A stretch of DNA of 64,000 bases from Argentina anserina. Taxonomy: Eukaryota; Streptophyta; Magnoliopsida; Rosales; Rosaceae. This document shows, in pieces, positions 21,533 through 33,066 of this stretch. The notes under the pieces are model-generated. The model ran no database searches. It had not been told where the DNA came from and was given only the letters and a program-made list of their open reading frames with translations. The translations under genes and the position numbers were made by a program. Position 1 is the first letter of the stretch; the number at the start of each line of letters is the position of its first letter. Location of the stretch: contig NC_065873.1 of the NCBI RefSeq assembly GCF_933775445.1, forward strand, positions 7,998,001 to 8,062,000, in the 5' to 3' direction.

Positions 21533-23282
21533 AGGTCACGTGCTGGTCACTGACTAGATAGGCTGGATTGCGCGGCCAGGAGGTCGCGGATGAATCATTC
21601 TTTTCCGCGATAAAAAAGGAGCAGCAAATTTCATGCATATGATGCTTCCCTTCAATTTAGGAAAATGGGCTGGATGGAGTTTTAGAGTTTTTAAATATTT
21701 TGTAATAGAAAGTTTCTTTTTCTTTTTCTTTTTGAAGGGGGAAAAACAATTCTGTTAAAAGTTTCTTTTTATAAATTGTCTTAAATGAAATTAAATATTT
21801 AATTTATAATTATCTTATAGAAGAAAATTTGTGAGATAAGTTAAAAGGTTCATACCTCAAATCATTTCTGATAAGAAGTAGATCTAAATTGGTCTCATTA
21901 TCTGATTTCATCTTTTATCATTGGGAGAAAAATCTGTTAGAGTTCTTCCATATAAGACTCCTCATTTGTTCATTGTCATTTCATGATTTCCTCTTTTCAT
22001 TTTGAAGAGAAATCAAGTTCTGATATTTCCATCTCATTCCATTTTAAATGAGACATCGGTTTAGAGTTCATAACTCCTCATTTCATTTCTCTTTGGCCAA
22101 TTTATTATTTCTTCATTCATTTTAAATAGATTTATTGTCAATGGTCAAGATCCGATTTTTTCATCTTTCATTTGAAGAAGAGATATGTTTAGAGGTTTTG
22201 TTTTAACCTCATCATTTTCGATGTTGGTTCCAATCAAATTTGTTCCCTTCTAGTAAGAAGGCCTCGGTCATATCCCGATTTGGCTTCAGGGGAGCAATTT
22301 TTGAGCAATCAACCATTTGAGGAAGCAATTGCTCTGTTTTTTTGGAATGACATTGCTGCACTAAAATCGAAATTGGGATTGACTCCGACCTTTGAATCTA
22401 GTTATGTAAAAAGATACATAAACTAGACACAGAGAGCTTTCCCGACATATGTGGTTAAGGGTCTCAGGTTGTTAGAGCAGAAAATGGGAGCCATCCAAAG
22501 TGGACAGACAGAGCTGCCATAATTTGTTTCATTTATTCCCATCCACCCTCTCATCCATAACTTCTTTAACCATACTTGGAGATTTTGGTCAATCTCGGCT
22601 GTCGTTTTTCTTTCAGCCTTCGCTTGATGGGAGAGTATTGGAGCATAGGAGCATATTAGAGCATTAGGCAGAGCTGCAAGTGGCAGACATGGTTGTGCAG
22701 GCATAGCTGCAATGATGCAAGGCAAGGTGTGAGAGTAAAGTGTGAATAATACGAAATGTGTTATTCAAGCTACATTTAATGTTGAATCATGGCTGATTGA
22801 AGACTTCACATTCTGCATTAATTTCAGCATTAATTGTTGAATGAATACTTCACATTCTGCATTAATTTCAGCATTAATTGCTTATTCAAGACTTCTCATT
22901 CGCTTAGCTTGTTAAATAGGCAGAAATGTTGCTCTTCGGTGTTAAAAGGAAAAATTGTTTCTTTCGAACTAGTTTCATTCTCTTTGTTCTTCTGTCTTCA
23001 TTCTTCAAAAAAGAAGATGAAAAAACTCAGAAGAGAGAGAAGAAATTGTAGAATCCAGTAGGTAAGCTCTTCCCCAAAATAAATTATTTGTGAATTCTGA
23101 TTATTGTTTTTCCTCCACCAGAGATTTGTGATGTTGGCGCTGATAAGGATGATGATGTTGATTCGATAATGGAATCGATGGCCTTCAATTGGATAAGGAT
23201 GATATGATGATGAATCTGATGTTAATTTGATATAAAAGAAAGTCGCAAAAGAAGACTGGATATGGTTTGAAGAAGATGAGAG

Positions 23283-23284
<2 letters not shown>
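21533..23284. other. Intergenic, with degenerate TCATTT-rich repeats and one 34-bp duplication
   Basis: From about 21830 to 22210 a loose unit recurs four times (AGAGTTC... followed by CTCATTT and a GAAGAGA block), suggesting an old tandem repeat. A 34-bp sequence beginning ACTTCACATTCTGCATTAAT is duplicated at 22803-22836 and 22847-22880. No coding sequence was recognised. Confidence 0.5.

Positions 23285-23325
<41 letters not shown>
23285..23325. repeat. (GA)n microsatellite
   Basis: About 41 bases of uninterrupted GA dinucleotide. Confidence 0.95.
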
Positions 23326-23327
<2 letters not shown>

Positions 23328-23425
23328 ATAAGAGGAAGAATGAATATTTAACAGGGTGAGGCTACGGTAGTTCTATCAGAAGCAAAACTGGAGAATAAAT
23401 ATATTGTTTGTACAATATGTCATAA

Positions 23426-23530
23426 GAGTGCATGGTGCTCTAGTGGTTGGTGGAAGAGTTTATGTATGAGAGGTGAAGGGTTTAAACTCTATCTCTTGCA
23501 ATTATTTTGTGTATATTGACATTGTACTTG
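23426..23530 (+). mobile_element. Probable tRNA-derived SINE head
   Basis: The start GTGCATGGTGCTCTAGTGGT resembles a tRNA 5' half with an RNA polymerase III A box (TGGTGCTCTAGTGG, about 23433-23446). GGGTTTAAACTC (about 23478-23489) resembles a B box at suitable spacing. No A-tail or target duplication was resolved. Sequence from about 23545 to 23756, ending CCAACCCTAG, looks like a separate hAT-type terminal fragment with alternating GGTTCGG and CCGAGCC motifs. Confidence 0.45.
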
Positions 23531-24028
23531 TACGTATTCATATACGGTCGGTTCGGTTTACCAACACTATACTCATACATATACCACAGCCGAGCCAACT
23601 AAAGAGTTTCTGTACGGTTGAGCTGAGCCGAAGTATCAGTAGGCTGAAAATTCAGCTCATTTCGGTTCGCACAGACTCGAAATTTGGATTTTGTTTTTGG
23701 TCGAAGGCTCGAAATTTGGATAGTTTGGCAATTTCGGCCCAAATTGCCAACCCTAGATGATCTAATAACGAATTATGGGATAATTGTAAGGAGCTTGAGT
23801 GGAGGCCAATTGCGTTAGATGTTGACAACTTTTGTTGTAGTTGTATACTTTTATTGTGGTAGTGATGAAGTTGGCGGCAATGTCATTGGTAATTGTCAGT
23901 GTGACGTAGGGTTGTAGTAATGGCGAAGTGGTGAGATTAAGGTCTACTACAATAGCATGTGATATCATTTTCATTTTTTCTAGAGTGTGTAAATGTTTTA
24001 TACTGTAACTATGTTAATCTAAATCAAA

Positions 24029-25498
24029 CTTAATATTAGGGCTGGACTCGGTGCCAACGGTTCGGTTTATGACACTAACTGAAAACCGACACCGAACTCT
24101 CGGTTTCATGTTTTCTAAAATCAAAACCGAAAAATATATATAGAAACCGTGGTTTCGGTTAACCTATAATTCAGTTCGGTTTCGTTTCGGTTATAAACCT
24201 AATATCTTTATTGACATTTTCGTACTTGATTAATGAAAATAAAAAGATTAAAATGAATGAGTAAGCTAAAAGTTCAATACTTTAATTAAGTTACATTCAC
24301 CAAATAAATAATTCATAACTCAAATATTAAATAAACAAAAACATTGTACTTTGCTGAAACACATCAACTTAACCAAAATAAATATTAAACCGCATGAGCT
24401 TCATCACCAGACTTGTCTAACATGAGGATTAGTTGACAAAAACCCTCAAGTATTACATTAGATCTCTGCATGCATGATTGTACACATACAAAAAAATCAA
24501 AATCACATATTACCTTGTACAAAATCACATATCTCTACATGTATATATTTATTACCAAATATATTCGCATAACACCCCATTATATATATTCACCCAATAC
24601 AAGCTATAGCATTACCTCCCAATTCTCTGTTGCTGAAGGTTGATTGGCTTGATTTAATTAGCCAATTGAAGTCTCTCAACTTTTGAAAAAGCATAACAAA
24701 GAAAATGATGTTAGTAAAATAAGTTGGCAAAACAAAGCAAATGATGTTAGTAAAATAAGTTAGCAAAATATAAAATGTTGGTACTAAAGCTATAATTTTT
24801 TTAGTTTCTTACTAGCCTCAACTTCCTCACACTCCATGTATAGCTCAAGAACTTCCTGACTTGAAATTGTAAAGACACAATTTTTTTTAGCTCTTAGCCA
24901 ATCATAGCAGCAAACCAATGCATCAACCATTTTAGGAGTCAAAGAACTCCTAAATAGATTAAAGAAACTAAACCTATTTGCAATTAAACAATCGATTGAT
25001 ACTTGTCTTTCATGATCAAACTAAACTAAAGTATCATTGTATCCAACCCAGTTCTTAGTTAATTGATATGCTATATAAAACAAGAAATATATTAATAGAT
25101 CAATCTAAACTAGTAAAGTAAAGTGACTAAAGTCAATAAACATCAAATAGAACTGGGTAGTGGGCACAATACCTTGCTTTGGAACTCGATTGAATGGGAA
25201 GTTTTGCGTCTGAGAGGAAAAGCGAAGAGGCTGAAGAAGAAAAGAGGCAGAAGATTAGGTTTATAGATAACCGACATTATATATTATCGATACCATAATA
25301 TATAAATATTAGTTCGGTTCGGTTTCCATCAGTTTTTTGAAAGCAGTAACCGATAACCCGCACCAATTACTCGGTTCGGTTCAGTTTCCAGCACTGATGC
25401 GGCAGTTCTTTCCGGTTTCGGTTTCTCGATTTCGGTGTGGTTCGATTATGGCCGGTTTCAGTTTTTTCGGTGTCAGAAAGTCCTGCCCTACTGAATAT
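24029..25498. mobile_element. hAT element, about 1.45 kb, with a transposase remnant
   Basis: The element spans 24037-25490. The ends TAGGGCTGGACT and AGTCCTGCCCTA are inverted repeats with one mismatch. The flanks CTTAATAT (24029-24036) and CTGAATAT (25491-25498) are an 8-bp duplication with one change. Subterminal regions are rich in CGGTTCGGTT and CCGAA motifs. On the minus strand, about 24955-24880 still reads LFRSSLTPKMVDALVCCYDW, the C-terminal hAT dimerisation region. The rest of the transposase is deleted or scrambled. Confidence 0.85.
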
Positions 25499-26169
25499 TC
25501 TAAAAAAAAAAACTCAAAACTTATATGTCTCGAGCAAAGAAGAACAACAACCTCTCTTTTCCATTTGTTTTTCTTTGTCCAGAGCGCCCAATCATCTTTC
25601 ACCGGCCTCCGTTGTATGCTGACACCATGGGTTGCTGCCGGACATAGAATTGTAGATATGGTCTTGTTGGAGTTATAAAAGGTAGTGTGGAATGGTTATT
25701 AACAGTGTATATGTAGGCTTCTCGAGAGCAACAATGATGGCTATTGTGAGGAAGGTGAGAGGACATTTAGAACGTATGACGACTTGTTTTAGGGCGAGTA
25801 TGAATGGCCTAACTCGTTGTTGAATCATAAATGTTTTTCTTGGTGGCACCATTACAACAACCTAATATTAGATTTGAGAAATTTGATATGTGTTTGGGTA
25901 AATCATCTTCGCTTCTTTCTTGTGGTGTTGCAAACTTAGAGTGGTGATGTTAATGGTGTTGTTGTTGGTGGCAGGGATTCAAGTCCGGCGTTTTTTTAGA
26001 AGGTGTCAGTGTGTCTACTATTCTACTACTTGGGTGGGATCATTTGGGTTTTGGGCCTCCACCTAAGTCTTTTCATCTTTTCTCCGGCTATGATGTTGAA
26101 TCTACCCCAACAGTGAGTTACGCTTGGTCATACAATATGTTGGGCTTGTTTTGTGTTTTTTATTTTTTG
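25499..26169. other. Intergenic between the hAT and copia elements
   Basis: No gene. Open frames are short, and the sequence is moderately AT-rich with GGTGTTGTTGTTGGTGG-like low complexity near 25955. Confidence 0.5.
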
Positions 26170-26174
26170 TTTTG

Positions 26175-26369
26175 TGTTACAGAGGAATGTAATAAGCATC
26201 AAAATAGGGAGATACATCATCTTTATTCATTGATAAGGAGACCTTTATATAGGCATTACAATGAGTATCATGTAAATAAGGGATTATATATTCTTCCTTA
26301 ACTAGACTAACATATACTAATTATGAAAAGATACAATAGAAGATTATGGAGAGTAATTCTCCTACAACA
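26175..26369 (-). repeat. Copia LTR (3' LTR in element orientation)
   Basis: It begins TGTTACAGAGG and ends CTACAACA on +, followed directly by the complement of a polypurine tract. It is about 84% identical by eye to 32866-33061. Confidence 0.85.
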
Positions 26370-29300
26370 CTCCCCCTTGTATCGCAATCCTAATGTGTCA
26401 TGGTGCAATATTGTTGCCTCGGTAAAAAACTTATCAAGCAAAACAAAAACATCTTAGGTAAAATAAAAAGTTTGGTCGAAGATAAAAAAACACAATGCAC
26501 CAACTACAGTTGAAAATAATATGTGGTATAGACTTCCCCTGAAATCTGCAAAACAACTTCCCATGAACGGTAACTCAATCTTGGAGTTTAGATAAATAGC
26601 GTAAACGAACGCTCTTCACATTCTTCAAAAGTAGTAATGGGTCAATGACTTGAATATCAAATCTCACCAAACATTCTTAAATCAAATATGTACATTTATC
26701 CAGAAATGGATCAAAAGAAAGAGAATTGCATAACAACTTAAAACAAGAGTTTGCAATGAAAATTAGATTCACACGTGGTATGACCTTTATGCACTTAACC
26801 AGTCACAACTTCTTTGATGCAGTAGATCTAAATAAACCGTTAAAATGTATGGAATATTGACACCCGTAGCTTTCTATTGATATATGGTTCACAACTTAGT
26901 TCATTCTGAGCTGATCACAAAGCTTCGTCGAAGTTGACTCATCTACAGTTTCTGGACAGATCCGTACTATTTTACTAAAACAAATATAACTCACTTACTA
27001 TAATATATATGATCAAATAGTTAGTGTTCTTGGAAAGTAGACACATAGATATTTCCAATAGTAATAAATTAATCATTATCCAATGAGTGAGCTTCCCTAT
27101 AAGTCTCATGGAAGTTGACCGATGAATCTAGGCAGATTCTGATATCGCTTCATTAAAGTGTATTTTGTGTTGAGATATAGGATTTGATGTTATAAATGTG
27201 TTGTGATCAAGCATTGACATATGTGTAGGCACACTCAGCCATCATCTGGATCTTATGAGATGTCAAGTCAAGTATATTACACAAGTACATGCATACACAT
27301 ATCGTACTTATGTATGAAGAGTTTCATCTCTTAAGACTTATCGTCGTTCATACGGCGGAAACATGTCAACTCATGACTTCAACTGATTTATGGAATACTC
27401 GTAGGCATTAGTTTAACATCTTTATTTCCCTTAGTCAATTGATAAAATCATTAATAATGGTCATCACTTTCGAGACCTAGTATTCTCAAGATCCTTTCAT
27501 TCTAAGTATAGTTGCATGCAATATTGCATATCCCCAGATAGTTTTGGATAAATTACTTATGTGTAATGAGAGCCCTAGCTATAAGTTGTAACCACTTAAT
27601 TGTTGCTCCTACTCATCAATTCTACAGAATGACATGGGGTTAGAGGATGTTCAACATCTATCTCATGCAATAAAAAGTCTTCAAAGTGAATTCTCATGCA
27701 CTATCCAGTCTAATAGACTTAATTGGATGGTCAAGGTGGTGAGCCATGAGTTTTAAGCAATGAGCTTCGAAATTGTAGCATTTGGCTCTTAGTTCATTAA
27801 GGGTTCATCATACTTCATTTTAATATCCCTACCTTAATTAATTTAATACGCTCCGTGGTCTGGAGGCACTTGAATTAGGTTTAAACCAATTATATTCATG
27901 ATTTTTATCTACATCTCTTAACTTAGTCCCAACAGAGATGATCTATAACCACAAGCTGCAAATTAAATTCTTTTGGAAACCACTTAACTGACAAGGTAAT
28001 TGAGTGCAACGATATCCATTATGAGAAAAAAAAACCATCTCATATTTGATTCCAGGGTGTTTTGTTATAGAGTTTGCGCCATAAGGTGAGTTTAAACTCT
28101 TCTCTTTCTCACTACGCCTAACAAAGATATAATCGATAGGATTTATATATGCGATGTTGGCATTACCTGACCAATTACCTATATCTTTGTTAAAATTGGA
28201 TCATACGGCTTTCCAGGCGGTAGACGGGCGACCAGTCACTTACAACCTTACGCAACTCCACCTAATCCGGTCGAATAGCACTTTCCATGTAGGCCAATAT
28301 ACAATGTTGGAATTTTGCTTCAATATAGTATGCATGGTTCGACATCAAACTCATTCAACATCATCATTATTCGAGATATCTCATTTGGATTGGTATTGAC
28401 ATTGAGGCGTCCCCCAATGATAACCATCATCTAAGAAAACAGACAAGTGAGTATCATTGATCATAGATCAAGTTGTGGCATAACTCGCATTCAACAAGTA
28501 TTATCAAACCAAGTGGTCTCTCTACACTTTCGTGAGAACCACGACCTAATGCACCATATACCACATTTTTGGAGTCACCACGTCACCAGCAAATAGTGAC
28601 TACGTGTCCATTTGTTAGACATCAATCCTTACAGGCATAATTGTAGCATATATATCTAATCTCGTCACTTTAATTTATGGGACTCATTAGAAACATGATG
28701 AGGCTTAGTGGGACAAACCACGGCAAAACCAAGTCGTTTAACTTGAACAAACCTATTTTTCTCTCCCCCTAACGACAGGGAGACTCGCTCATCAAAAGTG
28801 ACTAAACGAGATCGCCTGTTAAGGTCTTTATAAGCGGACATAGGTAGAAGTTCATTTTTTATTCAAAGACAAAATTCAACATCAAATAACTCATCATTAT
28901 GCGCTTATGAAGGCACAATTTGGCAGATAATATATATATACAATAAAATGTTAACATAATTTGTTAACAAACATGCATATTGTTAGACTTGAAACATTAA
29001 ATGCGAATTGTTACAACCGTAACATCAATGAGAGGGGTATAAATGGATACCGTAAAACAAGACACGCTACAAGCCGTAGCTTATAGTTCCATAAAACAAT
29101 TTGGTTTATTGTGTGAAGCATGAGACCGATCAATATATATGGGTCCCAATATAGATGTCGGTTGAACCATGAACACATCATTAACCAATACCGAACCTCT
29201 GTTTTACACTTTCTTGAATAGTTCACTGACTTTCCAAACCCCAAATTCTACGAAATTTTAGAAGCAAGTAAACATGGGTGTTAGGAATCCAATGCCACCA

Positions 29301-30574
29301 CCAGCCTCACTACCGGAACCAGTCGGAAAGACACCGAACCGGCCAAAATACTCGCCGGAGGTCAATGACCACTTGTGTCGAGCGGTTCACCATGTTCCAT
29401 GTCTCCACATGGGCTCAATTTTTGTGAGTAGGTAGCCTTAGATGTTAGGAATCAGTGGCTGCAAGTAGCACCCCCAGACCACCGAAAAGTATGTGAACCG
29501 GTCCTCACAATGACAAGTCCACAATATGGAAATCCTAAACTTTTAGGTTTTTCCGACTTTTAGTCATTGTTTGGGTGCTCCATAACATCAACGTGTTATG
29601 GCTTGAGTTTAAACATGAAATATGTATTACCACAATATATTTTATTCTCAAAGTGAATCATGATAAGCCGATCTAGGCTTCCATCTTATATATCATTCTC
29701 TTTAGTGTAGGAGGGTGTATGTCACTCCTAAACTTTGCTAAAGAATAAACTTGAATGTTGAGCGTAGTTAATTAAGGATCATAGGGGGTTATGCACTTGT
29801 TAACGCATAGATTACGTCTCCTTTATATCAGAGGAATTATCTTGATCCGTATAACATTTTTGCTCAAAATAGCTTATACGAATCACCGATTCATTAAACC
29901 GAATCATAGTAACGCGAAATGATATAATTCACACTATTTCGACTAATAAGATGCACTCCATCATTAGAAGTGATGCATAAGAACTCTTTTCACAATGAGT
30001 TTCGAGGTGATAAATGTTGGCACAAATATTGCCTTCAAGTAGCTTATTGTCTCACCAGTTTAGTCATGGTTCGTTGTTAATTCATCAACATAGACAACTA
30101 CTATGGCAAAACTAATTCATATGTTTAATTGTTCTCTTGATCCATAAAAACATGTGACTTGAATCATAACATCATTAGACATTTAAACTTTAGCTTTAAA
30201 CCACTATTTGATTTTATATGATGACATAGGCATTGTTGTCACAATGGATTAAAAACACTATATCCATAAATAATTTTAAGTTGTTTTAGATATGCACTCA
30301 ATGTCTCTTAAACATATTCATATACAAGAATGTAGAGACAAAAATCTTAGGTCAAGATAAATAAATATCACAATATAAAGCTCAGCAAGTGCAATAAAGT
30401 AGTTATGAATGACCGTCAAACGTTACTTAAGAGTTTTAGGACCCTTAAACGGCATTCATGAGTGATTTTGACATGCTAATATCATCCATATACACTATAT
30501 ATCCAAATACAATTATCAGTGTTGCTTTGATATACCCAAAAGGGTTGCTGGCGTCAAAATATAGAGCCAAAAGG

Positions 30575-30690
30575 CTAGGAGTTCGTGAGGGGGCCATGCA
30601 GGGGACTGCGGAGGCCTTGCGAGGGTCTTGCGGGGGGCTATACAAGGGTACTCAGGGGGCTGCAGGGGGTGTTGGATGCCTAGGGCCCGA
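30575..30690. repeat. G-rich low-complexity insertion within the copia polymerase region
   Basis: The plus strand is strikingly G-rich (GGGGGCC, GGGGGGCT, CAGGGGGCTGCAGGGGG) in an otherwise AT-rich element. The units are irregular CTGCRGGGG-like blocks. Several G runs in a short span could allow quadruplex structure. It interrupts the polymerase region and has no coding match. Confidence 0.6.
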
Positions 30691-32865
30691 GACAAGAGGT
30701 CGGCCAATTTTTTATGCCATTAGGAGTAAAAGTGGACAGCGGACAGAATATCTTGGCGATACTACTAGGGCCGTAACTCGCGAACCTGTTATAGTTTGCC
30801 ACTTATCTTTTACGAGCATTAGTTCAATTCGAACTTTGTGAAAACATCACAATATTTTAAAACAATGGAATATATAGTGCATTAAATGACGTGTAACACT
30901 ACAAATCATCACCAAAATAAGGTGGAACCATGTCATAACAAGACATAAATCAAGGCTTCATCATGCCAACGAGGCATAAATATGCTACAACAAGAATTGT
31001 TTGTTCGAAATAAAGCCGAGAGCAAATGCTCATGGCTCGGAGTCCTTCGGCGTTTTGCAATGCCAGTTTGCAAAGTTTTGATCAAAATCAATAGATGATG
31101 ACCTAATCCGCCAAAGATTATGGAGAACCGAAACATATGTATAATAACAATATCAAAGATCATATAAGTATGCATTGCGCCACACAAAGATCGTGTAACT
31201 CTGACTTATGCCACAATTAAAATCGTGTACTTATGTAGGTAGTGCCATATAGAATGTAATACGTTACATTACATTAACATATTTCTTTTGGTAATGAAAG
31301 CATAATTTCACCGAGACATTCTCGTATGTTCGTTTACTTGAACTTCATGAGAATTTTATAGCCAACAATTGTATTGAGATCTTGACCATGAACCAATTAA
31401 AAATGTATTGACTAAGTAACATTAGTCAGATAAATTTGGGAATAAACGGATATGTAGTCATTCAGACTATTAACCGAAGCATTTATGTTTCATTGTTTTC
31501 TTCTAATAATCGCAATGTATAATTGTTTTTGTAATCCGTGTAATAGTGAGAAGTATTATTATGTTCTTCCATATAATAAGTGTCTTGTTTCAAGAACTTC
31601 GCATATCTCACTGTTGTATATTTTGACCATATTGTTTCTGTTTTTCCATGAAACAATGTTGCACCAAAGGAAATTAATCCGGACCAAATGCATAAACACA
31701 TCCAACATGAAAATGCCAAATTTCAGGCGCATGTTGCAATCAACAAGATGGAAGATTTATTAGTATCAAAATCTGATACAACTTCCAAGTACTGAATTGT
31801 AGGTCAAGTCTCAAAGTGTGGTAACTCAATTCAATTATAGCCGTGACAAATTCCATCACAATGGTATACGTGACAATTTTCGTAACAAACCAATGGTATA
31901 AGCGACAATTTACGTCGTAACCCGATGTTTGTTCCATTTTTTTCAAACATGTAGCTACACACAACGGCTACGGATGGTAATAACGGCACTCCCAGCCACT
32001 CCGAAAACTCAATACCAGGGGAATCATATCCATGTATACCACCCAATAAGTGAAAGAATCGAGTTAAAAAGGAAAATTGAAGTTGAAAGACAAAATTCAG
32101 AGGAATTTAAATTGTATGAAAGCAGCAATATTAATTAAAACATACTTGGTTGTTTGCCAAATATACAACGTATATGTGTTGATCTTGCTTGATTTCCACG
32201 ATCATGCTTGAATCCACAAATACGTCGCAAAGTGACTCTCACCATTCGATTTTGTATTGTAATTTTTTACCTGGAGAAAACATTACCATGCCCCTTTTAC
32301 CAATTTACCCGAGAGGTAAGAAATACCTCAAAACCAGTTGGGTCAGATTTGTGAAGACCAAACCGGATTAGGATCGGATCCAGCAGCACTGCGTCGTCGA
32401 GTGTGACGCTACAAGAGGATGTCGCCAAGCTGGGATTTCAGCCTTGGAGATCGGCGCTACGGCGTGCTCAGGGGCGCCAAATGACGTTGACGTCATCGCT
32501 GTATCGCCATTGTTCTGGGTTGTGAGAGCATGCGTGCGTGGCAACGCTAGGGTTCGTGCAAGCGAGCACGAGAATGACATCGACTGGCAGAGGAAGCTTG
32601 ATCAAGACAGATGAGAGGAGGGGTGCCCAGAAACGATTTCTAGGTGCCAAGTTAACGATTTCTAGGTGCCAAGTTCTTCTTTTTTTTTTCTTCATCTTTT
32701 CTGCAATTTTTTTTTCAGTCATCTTTTGCCAAATATTTTCATGGCAGAATGAATTTTTCCGTCTTCTTTTGCCGAATTATTTTCATGGCAAAAGAAATTT
32801 TTTTTTTTTCAGAAATTAGGGTTCTAGATTTAAGAATTCATGGTTAGAACTACGTGCTGATAATG

Positions 32866-33061
32866 TGTTACAAATGAATGTAATACGCATCAAAATAGAG
32901 AGAAACATCATCTTTATTCATTGATAAAGAGATATTTATATATGCATTACATTGAGTATCTCGTATAATAAATGATTATATATCATTCCTTATTTAGATT
33001 AACATATATTAATTAAGACAAGATACACCGTAAGATTACAGAGAGTAATTCTCTTACAACA
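32866..33061 (-). repeat. Copia LTR (5' LTR in element orientation)
   Basis: It begins TGTTACAAATG and ends CTTACAACA on +. The inner flank holds the primer-binding-site-like sequence. Confidence 0.85.
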
Positions 33062-33066
33062 TTTTG

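Larger units (their letters stand above)
26170..33066 (-). mobile_element. Complete but decayed copia-type LTR retrotransposon
   Basis: The element spans 26175-33061 between perfect TTTTG target duplications (26170-26174 and 33062-33066). Direct repeats of about 195 bp with TG...CA ends lie at 26175-26369 and 32866-33061. Orientation is minus: AGGGGGAG (complement of 26370-26377) next to the lower LTR is a polypurine tract, and the complement of about 32848-32865, TTATCAGCACG-like, stands at the primer-binding position. On the minus strand, about 30105-30070 reads AIVVVYVDEL, recognisable as the copia reverse transcriptase YVDD region with one acidic change, and CHVF-like sequence precedes it. 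Elsewhere the coding region is full of stops. The two LTRs differ at about 30 positions by eye, so the insertion is old. Confidence 0.85.
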
